NCBI GenBank assembly: GCA_900321605.1
Contig: ONWR01000024.1
Coordinates: 1-35,307, forward strand
Reading direction: 5' to 3'
From: an uncultured Bacteroidales bacterium
GTDB taxonomy: Bacteria > Bacteroidota > Bacteroidia > Bacteroidales > Paludibacteraceae
DNA: 35,307 nt
Positions 1 to 6,890 of the stretch are shown here, in pieces. A program made the position numbers and the translations under genes. The notes beneath the pieces are model-generated. The model made no database searches, was not told the origin of the DNA, and worked only from the letters and a program-made list of their open reading frames with translations. The number at the start of each line of letters is the position of its first letter. The stretch's first letter is position 1.

Positions 1-117
1 GCACCGCAAATGCTCTCATACGCCGACTACTACGCCAAATACGGGACGACGGAACCCCGTGACGGCTGGCAGATGGTGAACCCGACGGGACAGAAGGTGA
101 TGTACGTGAAAGGGTAA
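1..117 (+). CDS. C-terminal fragment of an unidentified protein
   Basis: The window opens inside a reading frame that runs 38 codons to a TAA at 115-117. The visible tail is Tyr-rich (LSYADYYAKYG) and ends in MYVKG. The frame is open from base 1 with codon use like the following genes. The neighbours (DUF5675, tiny membrane protein, 131-aa protein) suggest a prophage-like or mobile cassette. I do not recognise the family from this fragment. Confidence 0.6.
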   Translation, partial: APQMLSYADYYAKYGTTEPRDGWQMVNPTGQKVMYVKG

Positions 118-145
118 AAAGCCCCCAAACCCCTCAATCCCCCAA

Positions 146-204
146 CAAAGACTTTACAAAGACTTTACAAAGACTTTTCAAAGACTTTTCAAAGACTTTT
201 CAAA
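146..204. repeat. Five tandem 11-bp direct repeats
   Basis: Units of CAAAGACTTTA or CAAAGACTTTT begin at 146, 157, 168, 179 and 190, followed by a partial CAAA at 201. The array fills most of the gap before the 60-aa gene at 223. It could be a slippage-prone tract, a protein-binding array or an iteron-like element; nothing in the sequence decides this. Confidence 0.9.
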
Positions 205-222
205 AGAGAAAGGATACACATT

Positions 223-405
223 ATGAAACCAACAACACGTAAACGCTACGAGCGGATCAGACAGGCAGCTGCGCACATGATCGGTACAATGCCGGTGATG
301 CATCTGTACGCTGCGTTGGCACGCGATTTCGGCTATAGCGAAGAACATATACGCCGGATTTTGTCCAAAACCATGCACGAAATGCAAAAAAATGCACCTC
401 CATAG
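223..405 (+). CDS. Small basic helical protein, 60 aa, unknown
   Basis: ATG at 223 is preceded by a purine-rich AGAGAAAGGA about 10 bases upstream. The product is short and basic; residues 25-50 (LYAALARDFGYSEEHIRRI) read like a small helix-turn-helix, with the second helix after Gly-Tyr-Ser. A DNA-binding role within the accessory cassette is possible but inferred only from this pattern. It lies between two repeat tracts. The antisense frames over the same bases have no comparable start or composition. Confidence 0.55.
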   Translation: MKPTTRKRYERIRQAAAHMIGTMPVMHLYAALARDFGYSEEHIRRILSKTMHEMQKNAPP

Positions 406-487
406 GCACGATTGTGCAAATTGCGCAACAAAAACGCCAAAAAGGGGGGCATATTTGCACCGGATTTGAAAATGGAACGCTGCGTTG

Positions 488-563
488 TTAGACCAACGAC
501 TAACGACCAACGACAGCCCTTGCATGGACTAACGACCAACGACAAACGACTAACGACTAACTA
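488..563. repeat. Word-like repeat patch (CTAACGACCAACGA)
   Basis: Variants of the 7-mer words CTAACGA and CCAACGA are repeated about nine times in the gap just before the DUF5675 gene. The same words, reverse-complemented, occur at 20268-20292 and 20370-20400. It belongs to the dispersed repeat family described in the findings. Confidence 0.85.
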
Positions 564-565
564 TC

Positions 566-952
566 ATGTACTACAAACTCATACGCCAAACCCCAGAAGG
601 AAATGCCGTTCGCGGCAAGTTATACCGCACGAGTCATTGGTTTGACAAAGACCGCGGCATCTACGTGGAACGACTGCATTACCTCTGCGAGACCCTCGAA
701 AACGCTGATTACCTCGTTCCGGCTCTGATCTACGGCGTGACCGTCACCCGGAGTCCCAAGTTCAAGCGACTGCTGCCTATCCTCAACCAAGTACCCGGAC
801 GAACGGGGATACGGTTTCACCGAGGAACAAAACCGGAACACAGCAAAGGCTGCATCCTCGTCTCCGAGGAAGACGAAGCATTATTAACCGCCACATGGCT
901 AAAAGAACAAACCGAAAAAGATGAAATCCGAATTGAACTCTGCAACGCCTGA
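566..952 (+). CDS. DUF5675 family protein
   Basis: The 128-residue product has the layout I associate with DUF5675: an N-terminal strand with an aromatic-basic start, a Cys-x-Glu-Thr-Leu-Glu segment near residue 48 (LCETLENADYLVPA), a region SPKFKRLLPIL near 70, then VPGRTGIRFHRG with a conserved His near 86 and SKGCILV with Cys near 97. DUF5675 proteins are common in phage and prophage regions and often sit near lysis genes; their activity is not established, though the conserved Cys/His pattern suggests a catalytic or metal site. The stop overlaps the next small gene by 32 bases. The ATG at 566 follows directly on the repeat patch, so no Shine-Dalgarno site is present, as usual for this phylum. 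Confidence 0.75.
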   Translation: MYYKLIRQTPEGNAVRGKLYRTSHWFDKDRGIYVERLHYLCETLENADYLVPALIYGVTVTRSPKFKRLLPILNQVPGRTGIRFHRGTKPEHSKGCILVSEEDEALLTATWLKEQTEKDEIRIELCNA

Positions 953-1040
953 GAAACAGCGTATTGTGATCTCCGTGATCGGTTGGCTGTTGGATCTGAT
1001 CATCCACGCCATCCGCAAACGCAAGGAGAAGAAAAACTAA
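921..1040 (+). CDS. Tiny membrane protein, 39 aa (holin-like?)
   Basis: ATG at 921 to TAA at 1038-1040. Residues 15-29 form one hydrophobic segment (IVISVIGWLLDLIIHAI) followed by a strongly basic tail ending RKRKEKKN, giving a single-pass topology with the tail in the cytoplasm. It overlaps the DUF5675 gene by 32 bases and is followed by the 131-aa gene, so the three are probably co-transcribed. Size, charge and position next to a DUF5675 gene would fit a phage holin-like or lysis accessory protein, but this is inference only. Confidence 0.5.
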   Translation: MKSELNSATPEKQRIVISVIGWLLDLIIHAIRKRKEKKN

Positions 1041-1083
1041 GATTTTTAATTGTTAAATTTAATTTCACCCCCCCCAAAAAATT

Positions 1084-1479
1084 ATGGCAAAAATGACAGT
1101 AGGCCCGGGTGGTATCGAGACCATTTCCGGCGCCATTCGCAAACCGAAGAAACAGAACGGCCACAAGTGTGGCAACTACGTAGTAGCAACACACCGCAAG
1201 GCACCGACCACGAACATTGACGGTTGTCAACGTTTCTACGTGAAGCCCTCCGACGCTTATCAGCGCAGCACTCCGGTGAGCACGCACGAGACCCAGATCC
1301 GTAATCGTTTTGCAGCCGTTCGTACAGCCGTGGCAGCCCGTGCAAAGGATCTGATGAAGATCTCCGCCGACCAAGCCGCTTTCGCTGCGCAGCGTGACCT
1401 CCCGAACGGCAAGACCACGATGAACGCGTACCTCTGGAAAGTCTGCGGCGACGAGTACGATCAGGAGCACAACGGCTAA
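1084..1479 (+). CDS. 131-aa conserved protein of unknown function
   Basis: The product starts MAKMTVGPGGIETISGAIRK and is basic at its N terminus; residues about 78-131 are helical and Ala-rich and end in a block with QAAFAAQ, PNGKTTM and a Trp-containing AYLWKV segment. The same block, with about two thirds of residues identical, ends the partial gene on the - strand at 35203-35307, so this is a multi-copy family in this genome. A run of eight C bases (1067-1074) lies just upstream of the start. I do not recognise the family. Presence of a paralogue beyond the island suggests a repeated accessory element rather than a one-off gene. Confidence 0.7.
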   Translation: MAKMTVGPGGIETISGAIRKPKKQNGHKCGNYVVATHRKAPTTNIDGCQRFYVKPSDAYQRSTPVSTHETQIRNRFAAVRTAVAARAKDLMKISADQAAFAAQRDLPNGKTTMNAYLWKVCGDEYDQEHNG

Positions 1480-1590
1480 GCCGAATGCACAATTCACAAT
1501 TATCAATTTACAAGGCGTCCTATAGGGTTTTGTACAAACTGAAAAGTCCGTACGTATCCTTTTAGTCCGTACCAAACTCCGTGAGCCCTT

Positions 1591-1619
1591 TGTGATTTGT
1601 TATTTGTGATTTGTGAATT
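1591..1619. repeat. Word-like repeat patch (TTTGTGA)
   Basis: TTTGTGATTTGT, TATTTGTGA and TTTGTGAATT follow one another, with related CACAATTCACAATTATCAATT words at 1487-1509. They lie between the 131-aa gene and the terminator at 1629. Confidence 0.7.
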
Positions 1620-1628
1620 AAAAAAGGA

Positions 1629-1653
1629 AAAATCGCTCAATTTGGGCGATTTT
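1629..1653 (+). terminator. Rho-independent terminator
   Basis: AAAATCGC (1629-1636) pairs with GCGATTTT (1646-1653), extended by TC/GG, with loop AATTT; T-rich sequence follows. It separates the 1-1479 cassette from the toxin-antitoxin-like operon. Confidence 0.75.
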
Positions 1654-1663
1654 TCGCTTTTTA

Positions 1664-1695
1664 TTTGCATATATGCAAAAAAAGCAGTACCTTTG
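1664..1695 (+). promoter_or_regulatory. Bacteroidota promoter for the DUF3791-DUF3990-murF operon
   Basis: TTTG at 1664-1667 and TACCTTTG at 1688-1695 are separated by 20 bp, matching the -33/-7 elements of the Bacteroidota housekeeping sigma factor. Transcription should begin close to 1702, 14 bases before the ATG at 1716. No other promoter of this form is seen before murF. Confidence 0.75.
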
Positions 1696-1715
1696 CAACC
1701 GAATTTGCAAAGCTT

Positions 1716-1940
1716 ATGAGTAAGACACTAAAAGATCGCTTGGATTATCTGATTGCTTTAGTATCAGAATTTGCTGCTACACACCATTTGTCGTTGCAGC
1801 AAGCATACTTGTATCTACAACAGTATAAGGGTCTTGATTTTGCAGATGAATTCTACGATGTAGAGCATACACTATCCTTTGACCAAGCGGTTGAGGACAT
1901 TACTATGTACTGCAAACGAATGGGAGGAAGTATCGCATGA
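1716..1940 (+). CDS. DUF3791 family protein (probable antitoxin partner)
   Basis: A 74-residue helical protein from the ATG at 1716; the frame stays open further upstream but that part overlaps the promoter. The segment from residue 19 onward (EFAATHHLSLQQAYLYLQQY, then a GLDFADEFYDVEHTLS block and a C-terminal DI...Y stretch) fits DUF3791: a helix, a small-domain core with Leu-Asp-Phe, a Tyr-x-x-x-His-Thr block and a closing acidic helix. DUF3791 genes are habitually next to DUF3990 genes, as here, where the two overlap by four bases (ATGA at 1937). The pair is treated as toxin-antitoxin-like; which partner neutralises which is not shown by the sequence. Confidence 0.75.
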   Translation: MSKTLKDRLDYLIALVSEFAATHHLSLQQAYLYLQQYKGLDFADEFYDVEHTLSFDQAVEDITMYCKRMGGSIA

Positions 1941-2407
1941 TTCTTTATCACGGCACAAATACTGATTTTCAGCAGATACGTCTTAACATGAGTCGTGTCG
2001 GAAAGGATTTTGGTTTTGGGTTCTATCTAACTACTGATAAACAGGTGGCTACTCGTCAAGCTGAGCGCAAACTACTACAATACGGAACAGGAGCGAAAGT
2101 TGTTCAGAGTTACTATTTAGATGAAAAGAAATTAAACGGACTGAAAGTACTCCGTTTTGATGCATATACGGAAGAATGGGCTGATTTCATTCTCCTAAAC
2201 CGACAAAATAAAGAACGCCGTTCTCTACACGACTATGACGTGGTTATAGGTCCGATTGCTGATGATACGGTTGGTTTTCAGATCCGTAGATATACAGAAG
2301 GTATTATCACTAAGTCCCAATTTTTAGAAGAAATAAAATACCATCAAGTAACAATGCAATATTTCTTCGGAACGGAGTGCGCACTAACCCTATTAGAAAG
2401 AAGATGA
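1937..2407 (+). CDS. DUF3990 family protein, ADP-ribosyltransferase-like (probable toxin)
   Basis: The 156-residue product starts MILYHGTNTDFQQIRL, then has RVGKDFGFGFYLTT and KQVATRQAERK near residues 21-48. The Tyr-His-Gly start, the D-F-G-x-G-F-Y-x-T motif and the following Ala-rich helix are the hallmarks of DUF3990, a family placed with the ADP-ribosyltransferase fold. The C-terminal part has YDVVIGPIADD, also typical. Expected activity is transfer of ADP-ribose from NAD to an unknown target; the enzyme is cytoplasmic (no signal peptide). It overlaps the genes on both sides by four bases, so translation is likely coupled to them. Confidence 0.8.
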   Translation: MILYHGTNTDFQQIRLNMSRVGKDFGFGFYLTTDKQVATRQAERKLLQYGTGAKVVQSYYLDEKKLNGLKVLRFDAYTEEWADFILLNRQNKERRSLHDYDVVIGPIADDTVGFQIRRYTEGIITKSQFLEEIKYHQVTMQYFFGTECALTLLERR

Positions 2408-2613
2408 GCAAGGAAACATTTATGATAGAATCGCTCACGCGCGATGTAGTGGCTCTTTTGATGGAAGAGAGAGGTCTTTCCATGCGTGAAGCAATGGACG
2501 CATTCTGTAGTTCGCGCACGTTTGATGCACTCTCGAAACCTGAAACAGGCTTGTTTTTCCAAAGTCCAGCATATATTCTGGACGAATTCAAGAACGAAAA
2601 GAATAAGGTTTGA
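2404..2613 (+). CDS. Small third protein of the DUF3990 cassette, 69 aa
   Basis: From the ATG at 2404, which overlaps the DUF3990 stop (ATGA). The product is helical: RDVVALLMEERGLSMREAM, then SSRTFDALSKPETGLFFQSP and a short C-terminal helix. Small proteins with this Gly-Leu-Ser-x-x-x-Ala and TGL(Y/F)-Q-S-P layout commonly travel with DUF3791/DUF3990 pairs; the pattern is DUF3791-like but more divergent. It ends four bases before the murF start. A second antitoxin or adaptor role is inferred from position. Confidence 0.65.
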   Translation: MSKETFMIESLTRDVVALLMEERGLSMREAMDAFCSSRTFDALSKPETGLFFQSPAYILDEFKNEKNKV

Positions 2614-2617
2614 ACAG

Positions 2618-3826
2618 ATGAATTGGAGTTTTTTGATAGACAATAAAGACGCCCTGAACGTCACCACGGACAGCCGGAAAGTAAGCCCCGGCTGCATCTT
2701 TGTTGCACTCAAAGGAGAGCATTTTGACGGCAACGACTTCGTGGAGCAAGCGAAAGCACAAGGAGCCGCGTACGTCATCTCGGGCGAGAACGCTTTGACG
2801 GAGTTGCAAGACTTAGCTCGCGCATGGCGGCGTCAATTAGGGATACCTATTATCGGTATCACCGGTACGAACGGCAAGACGACCACCAAGGAGCTGACGG
2901 CTGCGGTACTGAGTACCAAGTATAAGATCTACTATACCCAAGGCAACCTCAATAACCAACTCGGAGTGCCACTCACCTTATTAAGTATGACGCGCGCGCA
3001 CGAGCTGGCGATTGTGGAGATGGGCGCCTCGCACCCGGGGGACATCCAAGAGTTGGTGGAGATAGCGGAACCGACCTGCGGTCTGATCACCAACGTCGGT
3101 CGTGCTCATCTGCAGGGTTTCGGTTCGTTCGAAGGCGTACAAGCCACCAAACGGGAGTTGTACGATTTCCTCGTTGCCCATAACGGCACTATCTTCCGCA
3201 ATGCCGATAACCCGTATCTGGAGAAGATGTTAGAGGACTCACAACGGTCCATTGTCCATGGTCCATTGTCCATTGTCAATTACCACACGAGCACGATGCC
3301 TTCCGACACCCATTTGGTGGGCGGTTACAACGCCGAGAACGTCTCGGCAGCTATCTGTGTGGGACGCTATTTCGGTGTGAGCGAAGAGGCGGCGTTGGCT
3401 GCTATCCGCGCTTATGTGCCCTCTAACAACCGCTCGCAACTGATGCAGACTGAGCACAACACCGTGGTGGTGGATGCCTATAACGCCAACCCCACCTCCA
3501 TGCAGGCTGCGATAGAAGCGTTTGACAAAGGACAAAGGGACAATGTACAAAGTACCAAGGAAGCGTATATCTTAGGCGCTATGCGTGAACTGGGCGAATA
3601 CTCCCATTTGGAGCATCAGAACATCGTCAACATGCTCTTGGAACGCAAAGCCGACAAGGTGCTTCTCGTTGGCAAGGAGTACCAAGAGACGACCGCTCCT
3701 TACCCTGTCTTTGAGAACGTAGAAGCCCTTTGCGAGCACTTGCGTCAGGAGCCACTCCAAGGCTACCGCATCCTGCTCAAAGGCAGTCGTAGTAACCAAT
3801 TAGAAAAAGTAATTCCTTTATTATGA
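2618..3826 (+). CDS. murF: UDP-N-acetylmuramoyl-tripeptide--D-alanyl-D-alanine ligase
   Basis: Adds D-Ala-D-Ala to UDP-MurNAc-tripeptide in the cytoplasm, using ATP, completing the peptidoglycan precursor. The product is 402 aa from the ATG at 2618. It has the MurF N-terminal block with TTDSRKVSPGCIFVALKG (17-34), the ATP loop GTNGKTTT (83-90), a NNQLGVPLTLL block near 108 and EMGASHPGDI near 129. The longer frame starting at 2486 overlaps the upstream gene and has no MurF character. Start is four bases after the DUF3990 cassette and the stop overlaps the next gene (ATGA at 3823). Two word-like repeat patches lie in frame within it, at about residues 210-221 and 302-314, replacing or lengthening loops. 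The protein is a little shorter than many MurFs in spite of these. Confidence 0.93.
   Translation: MNWSFLIDNKDALNVTTDSRKVSPGCIFVALKGEHFDGNDFVEQAKAQGAAYVISGENALTELQDLARAWRRQLGIPIIGITGTNGKTTTKELTAAVLSTKYKIYYTQGNLNNQLGVPLTLLSMTRAHELAIVEMGASHPGDIQELVEIAEPTCGLITNVGRAHLQGFGSFEGVQATKRELYDFLVAHNGTIFRNADNPYLEKMLEDSQRSIVHGPLSIVNYHTSTMPSDTHLVGGYNAENVSAAICVGRYFGVSEEAALAAIRAYVPSNNRSQLMQTEHNTVVVDAYNANPTSMQAAIEAFDKGQRDNVQSTKEAYILGAMRELGEYSHLEHQNIVNMLLERKADKVLLVGKEYQETTAPYPVFENVEALCEHLRQEPLQGYRILLKGSRSNQLEKVIPLL
3246..3280. repeat. In-frame word-like repeat patch in murF (first)
   Basis: GGTCCATTGTCCAT occurs twice in tandem (3246-3259, 3260-3273) followed by TGTCAAT. It encodes about 11 residues (RSIVHGPLSIVN) in the middle domain, just before the HLVGGYNAENV block. 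Confidence 0.85.
3523..3560. repeat. In-frame word-like repeat patch in murF (second)
   Basis: GACAAAGGACAAAGGGACAA and TGTACAAAGTACCAAGG; it encodes DKGQRDNVQSTKE between the C-terminal domain helix and the strand AYILGAM. The same words are found in hflX and tcdA. Confidence 0.85.
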
Positions 3827-4707
3827 GCAATATACAGAACAACAAAAACCAACTCATTTGGATCATCGTTCTGCTGGTTATCATCGCCGGATTAGTGTGG
3901 TGGAACATCAGCCAGCGTCAAGACCTGAACGAGATAGTGGAGCAGATGACCATCGAGAAAGAGGAGCTGCAAGAAGAATACGAAGACTTGGCTATCCAGT
4001 TTGACGGCTATCAGCAGATGGATATCCGTAACGACAGTCTGCAAGACCTGCTGAGCCGTGAGCAACAACGTGTGCAGGACTTGCTCGAAGAGCTACGTCA
4101 CACCAAAGCTTCCAACGCACGCCGTATAGCCGAACTCAAGAAAGAGCTCGCTACCGTTCGTGCGGTCATGAAAGATTATGTGCGTCAGATAGACAGCCTC
4201 AACGCCACCAACGCACGTCTGACGGAAGAGAACATACAAGTCCGTCGGGAGAACCGGCAGTTCAAGGAGCAGAACTCTCAACTCTCCACCCTCAACTCTC
4301 AACTGACTGAGACCGTCTCACGTGCTTCCATGCTCGAAGTCACCTCTTGCGTACACACGCCTCTCAACAAGAACGACAAGAAGACACGCATGACGAGTCA
4401 CATCCGCAAACTGCAGTTTGACTACACCATTGCGAAAAACATCACCTGTACACCCGGTCTCAAAGACCTGTACATCCGTATCATCGACCCGAACGGCAAC
4501 CTGCTGGGCGAGAGCGAAGAACATGTCTTTCCTTTTGAGAGCGGCGAGGTGCCTTATACCCTCTCCAGCCAGATCGAATACACGGGAGACGAGTACAACG
4601 GTACTTGCTACTGGCCTATGGAGAATATCGTCGCAGGATTTTACACAATTGACTTCTTCTGCGACGGAAATCTCATCGGTTCGTTCCCATTTCAGGTAAA
4701 AAAGTAA
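3823..4707 (+). CDS. Membrane-anchored coiled-coil protein, unknown function
   Basis: 294 residues: a short cytoplasmic N terminus, one membrane segment at about 12-27 (IWIIVLLVIIAGLVWW), a long coiled coil at about 30-165 rich in Glu, Gln and Leu, and a C-terminal domain of about 110 residues that looks beta-rich (DLYIRIIDPNGNLLGE, AGFYTIDFFCDGNLIGSFPF). The likely topology places coiled coil and C-terminal domain in the periplasm. It is translationally coupled to murF, so a role at the cell envelope is plausible. The coiled coil contains a repeat patch (4273-4304) encoding NSQLSTLNSQL. I know of no named family with this architecture; similar conserved hypotheticals exist in Bacteroidales. 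Confidence 0.75.
   Translation: MSNIQNNKNQLIWIIVLLVIIAGLVWWNISQRQDLNEIVEQMTIEKEELQEEYEDLAIQFDGYQQMDIRNDSLQDLLSREQQRVQDLLEELRHTKASNARRIAELKKELATVRAVMKDYVRQIDSLNATNARLTEENIQVRRENRQFKEQNSQLSTLNSQLTETVSRASMLEVTSCVHTPLNKNDKKTRMTSHIRKLQFDYTIAKNITCTPGLKDLYIRIIDPNGNLLGESEEHVFPFESGEVPYTLSSQIEYTGDEYNGTCYWPMENIVAGFYTIDFFCDGNLIGSFPFQVKK
4273..4304. repeat. In-frame word-like repeat patch in the coiled coil
   Basis: AACTCTCAACTCTC and TCAACTCTCAACT flank CACCC. The encoded residues keep heptad spacing, so the insertion is tolerated by the coiled coil. Confidence 0.75.
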
Positions 4708-4734
4708 ATAAAATAGAAGATTTTTGCCAAAATA

Positions 4735-4766
4735 TTTGGTCAATTCAAAAAAAAGCAGTAATTTTG
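4735..4766 (+). promoter_or_regulatory. rpsO promoter
   Basis: TTTG (4735-4738) and TAATTTTG (4759-4766) with 20 bp between. The region 4735-4778 is 42/44 identical to the tRNA-Leu/rpsU promoter at 13598-13641. Just downstream GCTTTTT / AAAAAGC (4770-4776 / 4781-4787) can form a hairpin at the 5' end of the transcript. Confidence 0.8.
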
Positions 4767-4846
4767 CAGGCTTTTTCGTGAAAAAGCGCACTAAATGTGG
4801 CGAAGTTTTGATACACGTATGATGCTTTGCCACCATTGTTTAACTC

Positions 4847-4903
4847 CATTTGCCCTATGGTCAATGACTCAATAAATGACCAAATGGTAAATGAACAAAT
4901 GAA
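4847..4903. repeat. Word-like repeat patch in rpsO leader
   Basis: Repeated words of the type ATGGTCAATGAC, AAATGACCAAATGG and AAATGAACAAATGA directly before the rpsO start, within the presumed 5' untranslated region. Confidence 0.75.
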
Positions 4904-4911
4904 AAAATAGT

Positions 4912-5181
4912 ATGTATTTAACATCTGAGAAAAAAGCAGAGCTTTTTGCTAAGTATGGCAAAGACGCTAAGAACACCGGTTCTGCAGAGAGCCAAATCGC
5001 CCTCTTCACCTTCCGTATCAACCACCTGACTGAGCACCTCAAGGAGAACCGCAAGGACTTCGGTACAGAGCGCGCATTGACTACCCTCGTTGGTAAGCGT
5101 CGTCGTATGTTGGACTACCTGAAGGCAAAAGACATTGAGCGTTATCGTGCCCTCATCAAAGAGCTCAGCATCCGTAAGTAA
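4912..5181 (+). CDS. rpsO: 30S ribosomal protein S15
   Basis: 89 residues, the normal length of bS15/uS15. The block GSAESQIALFTFRINHLTEHLK (GS-x-E-x-Q-I plus RI-x-x-LT-x-H) at about 23-43 and GKRRRMLDYL near 63 are S15 signatures for 16S rRNA binding. Single-gene transcript: own promoter at 4735 and terminator at 5251. The 5' leader of about 140 bases has a hairpin and a repeat patch; S15 represses its own translation in several bacteria, but no known S15 control fold is evident here. Confidence 0.96.
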   Translation: MYLTSEKKAELFAKYGKDAKNTGSAESQIALFTFRINHLTEHLKENRKDFGTERALTTLVGKRRRMLDYLKAKDIERYRALIKELSIRK

Positions 5182-5250
5182 TTTTCTCGTCGATTTCGTC
5201 ATTTGCGCAGTTTACGTAAGGGCGAAAACACTGAAAAGTACGAAAAAAAC

Positions 5251-5280
5251 AAAAAAACGTCCATTAGGGCGTTTTTTTTT
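5251..5280 (+). terminator. rpsO rho-independent terminator
   Basis: AAAAACGTCC / GGGCGTTTTT with loop ATTA, followed by a T run. Its T run provides the TTTG of the next promoter (5279-5282). Confidence 0.85.
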
Positions 5281-5310
5281 TGCATATGTCAATTTTTTTT
5301 TGTACTTTTG
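5279..5310 (+). promoter_or_regulatory. Promoter of the TPM-lemA-hflX operon
   Basis: TTTG (5279-5282), 20 bp, TACTTTTG (5303-5310). Transcription would start near 5317, which excludes the upstream start codon at 5280 and supports the ATG at 5331. Confidence 0.75.
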
Positions 5311-5330
5311 CACCGCAAAAGTTGGAACAC

Positions 5331-6257
5331 ATGCTTCGACGAATAGGAATATATATCGCATTGTGGATAGTAACGGTCGTTCAGGCGGCTGTTTATACGC
5401 CCTCTACGGTTCCCGATCCCAAGACAGAGGGTCAGGTTTTCTATGTCGCTAACCCCGATGCGCTGATTGCGGATTCGGATGTCGTGTGGCTCAACAGCTG
5501 CGCTGAGAGGCTCGATGCCGCTACGCATGTGGAGATGTGCATCGTAGCCCTCGAGTCCATCGGCACAAGCGATGCGTTCGATTTTGCGTACGAGCTCTTC
5601 CAGCGTTGGGGCATAGGCAGAAAAGGACAGAACACCGGTGTGCTCATTCTCTTCGTGGAGGAGAGCCATGACATCCGTATCATGACCGGTGTTGGTATAG
5701 AAGGTGTGCTGCCCGATGCCCGTTGTTCGCAGATCATCCATGACGATATGATCCCTGCTTTTCAGGCAGGAGACTACGGCGGAGGTCTGTGTCTGGGCGC
5801 CCTGCGTATCTACGAAATATGCACAGACGGAGACGTGCCGGAAGAGCTGCTCTCCATCCGTTCGGTCACCAACCGCGGTCAGTACGCAGATGAGGAAGAG
5901 ATGACGACTGGTGAGATCATCACCATCCTCGTCGTCCTGTTAGCGGTGATCCTGCTCATCTTCTTCATGGGCTGGTGGTCGTCCGTCAAGCGTTGCCCCA
6001 AATGCGGCAAACGTAACGCGCACGCCGTACACGAGCGAATCCTCACAACCGCTACGTACTCCCGCGAGGGACAAGGCGAACGAACCTATCGGTGTCTCCA
6101 TTGCGGAAACGTGTTCGTCCTGCCGTTCATCATCCCTAAACGCTCCCACACGGTCTATATCTCCGGTGGTGGCGGAGGAGGCGGCAGCAGTTTCAGCGGA
6201 GGCGGCTCTTGGGGCGGCGGTTCCACCTTCGGCGGAGGTGCCGGAGGAAGATGGTAG
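5331..6257 (+). CDS. TPM-domain membrane protein with zinc ribbon
   Basis: 308 residues from the ATG at 5331. Order: signal peptide (about 1-20), TPM domain at about 35-175 (ATHVEMCIVALESI, GQNTGVLILFVEE, IRIMTGVGIEGVLPD, GDYGGGL), one membrane helix near 205-225, a four-Cys zinc ribbon (CPKCGK ... CLHCGN) on the cytoplasmic side, and a Gly/Ser-rich tail ending GGAGGRW. TPM domains are periplasmic and occur in proteins tied to envelope stress or to photosystem repair in other phyla; many lie next to lemA, as here. The full YgcG-like architecture is kept. Catalytic activity is not established for the family. Confidence 0.88.
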   Translation: MLRRIGIYIALWIVTVVQAAVYTPSTVPDPKTEGQVFYVANPDALIADSDVVWLNSCAERLDAATHVEMCIVALESIGTSDAFDFAYELFQRWGIGRKGQNTGVLILFVEESHDIRIMTGVGIEGVLPDARCSQIIHDDMIPAFQAGDYGGGLCLGALRIYEICTDGDVPEELLSIRSVTNRGQYADEEEMTTGEIITILVVLLAVILLIFFMGWWSSVKRCPKCGKRNAHAVHERILTTATYSREGQGERTYRCLHCGNVFVLPFIIPKRSHTVYISGGGGGGGSSFSGGGSWGGGSTFGGGAGGRW

Positions 6258-6302
6258 TCTTTACTCCTTCAGCAAAGCGGTCAAATAATAAACAACACCA
6301 TA

Positions 6303-6890
6303 ATGAAAAAATTACTTCCATGGATTGTAGGATTAGGAATCCTCGCCATTATTGCCCTTTGGGTAGCAAATGTGTACAACGCATTCATTGCATCAGAAGA
6401 AGAAGTAGAGTCCTCTTGGGCGCAGGTTGAAAACCAATACCAGCGTCGTGCTGATCTTGTTCCGAACCTCGTAGCAACGGTCAAAGGTTATGCTGCGCAT
6501 GAGCAACAGACCTTGGAGGGCGTGGTAGAAGCACGTGCTAAAGCAACGCAGATCACTATTGATCCGGCTACTGCTACGCCTGAGCAACTGGCTGCATACC
6601 AAGCTGCACAAGGTGAACTGAGTCAGGCTCTCGGACGACTGCTCGCTGTAGCAGAGAACTATCCGGATCTCAAAGCGAACCAGAACTTCCGCGACCTGCA
6701 GGCACAACTCGAAGGTACCGAGAACCGGATCACTATCGCACGACAGATGTTCAACGAGACGGCTAAGGCATACAACAAGACCATCCGCCGTTTCCCGAAC
6801 AACATCCTTGCAGGCATCTTCGGATTTGAGAAAAAACCGTACTTCGAAGCAGAAGAGGGCGCTTCCAAAGCCCCGAAAGTAGAGTTCTGA
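6303..6890 (+). CDS. lemA: LemA family protein
   Basis: 195 residues with an N-terminal membrane helix (about 5-24) and the LemA helical bundle: YNAFIASEEEVESSWAQVEN, QRRADLVPNLVATVKGYA near 47-64, FRDLQAQLEGTENRI near 133 and a final FNETAKAYNKTIRRFPNN. These are textbook LemA motifs. The protein is membrane-anchored with a periplasmic helical bundle; molecular role is unknown. It follows the TPM gene by 45 bases and ends in TGATG with the hflX start, so the three are one operon. Confidence 0.93.
   Translation: MKKLLPWIVGLGILAIIALWVANVYNAFIASEEEVESSWAQVENQYQRRADLVPNLVATVKGYAAHEQQTLEGVVEARAKATQITIDPATATPEQLAAYQAAQGELSQALGRLLAVAENYPDLKANQNFRDLQAQLEGTENRITIARQMFNETAKAYNKTIRRFPNNILAGIFGFEKKPYFEAEEGASKAPKVEF

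Noticed and set aside
1000-1575. 191-aa open frame on - strand
   Set aside because: Antisense to the 131-aa gene, whose homologue at 35203 proves the + frame is the coding one.
2486-2617. Upstream extension of murF
   Set aside because: Overlaps the third gene of the DUF3990 cassette and has no MurF-like sequence; the ATG at 2618 begins the conserved domain.
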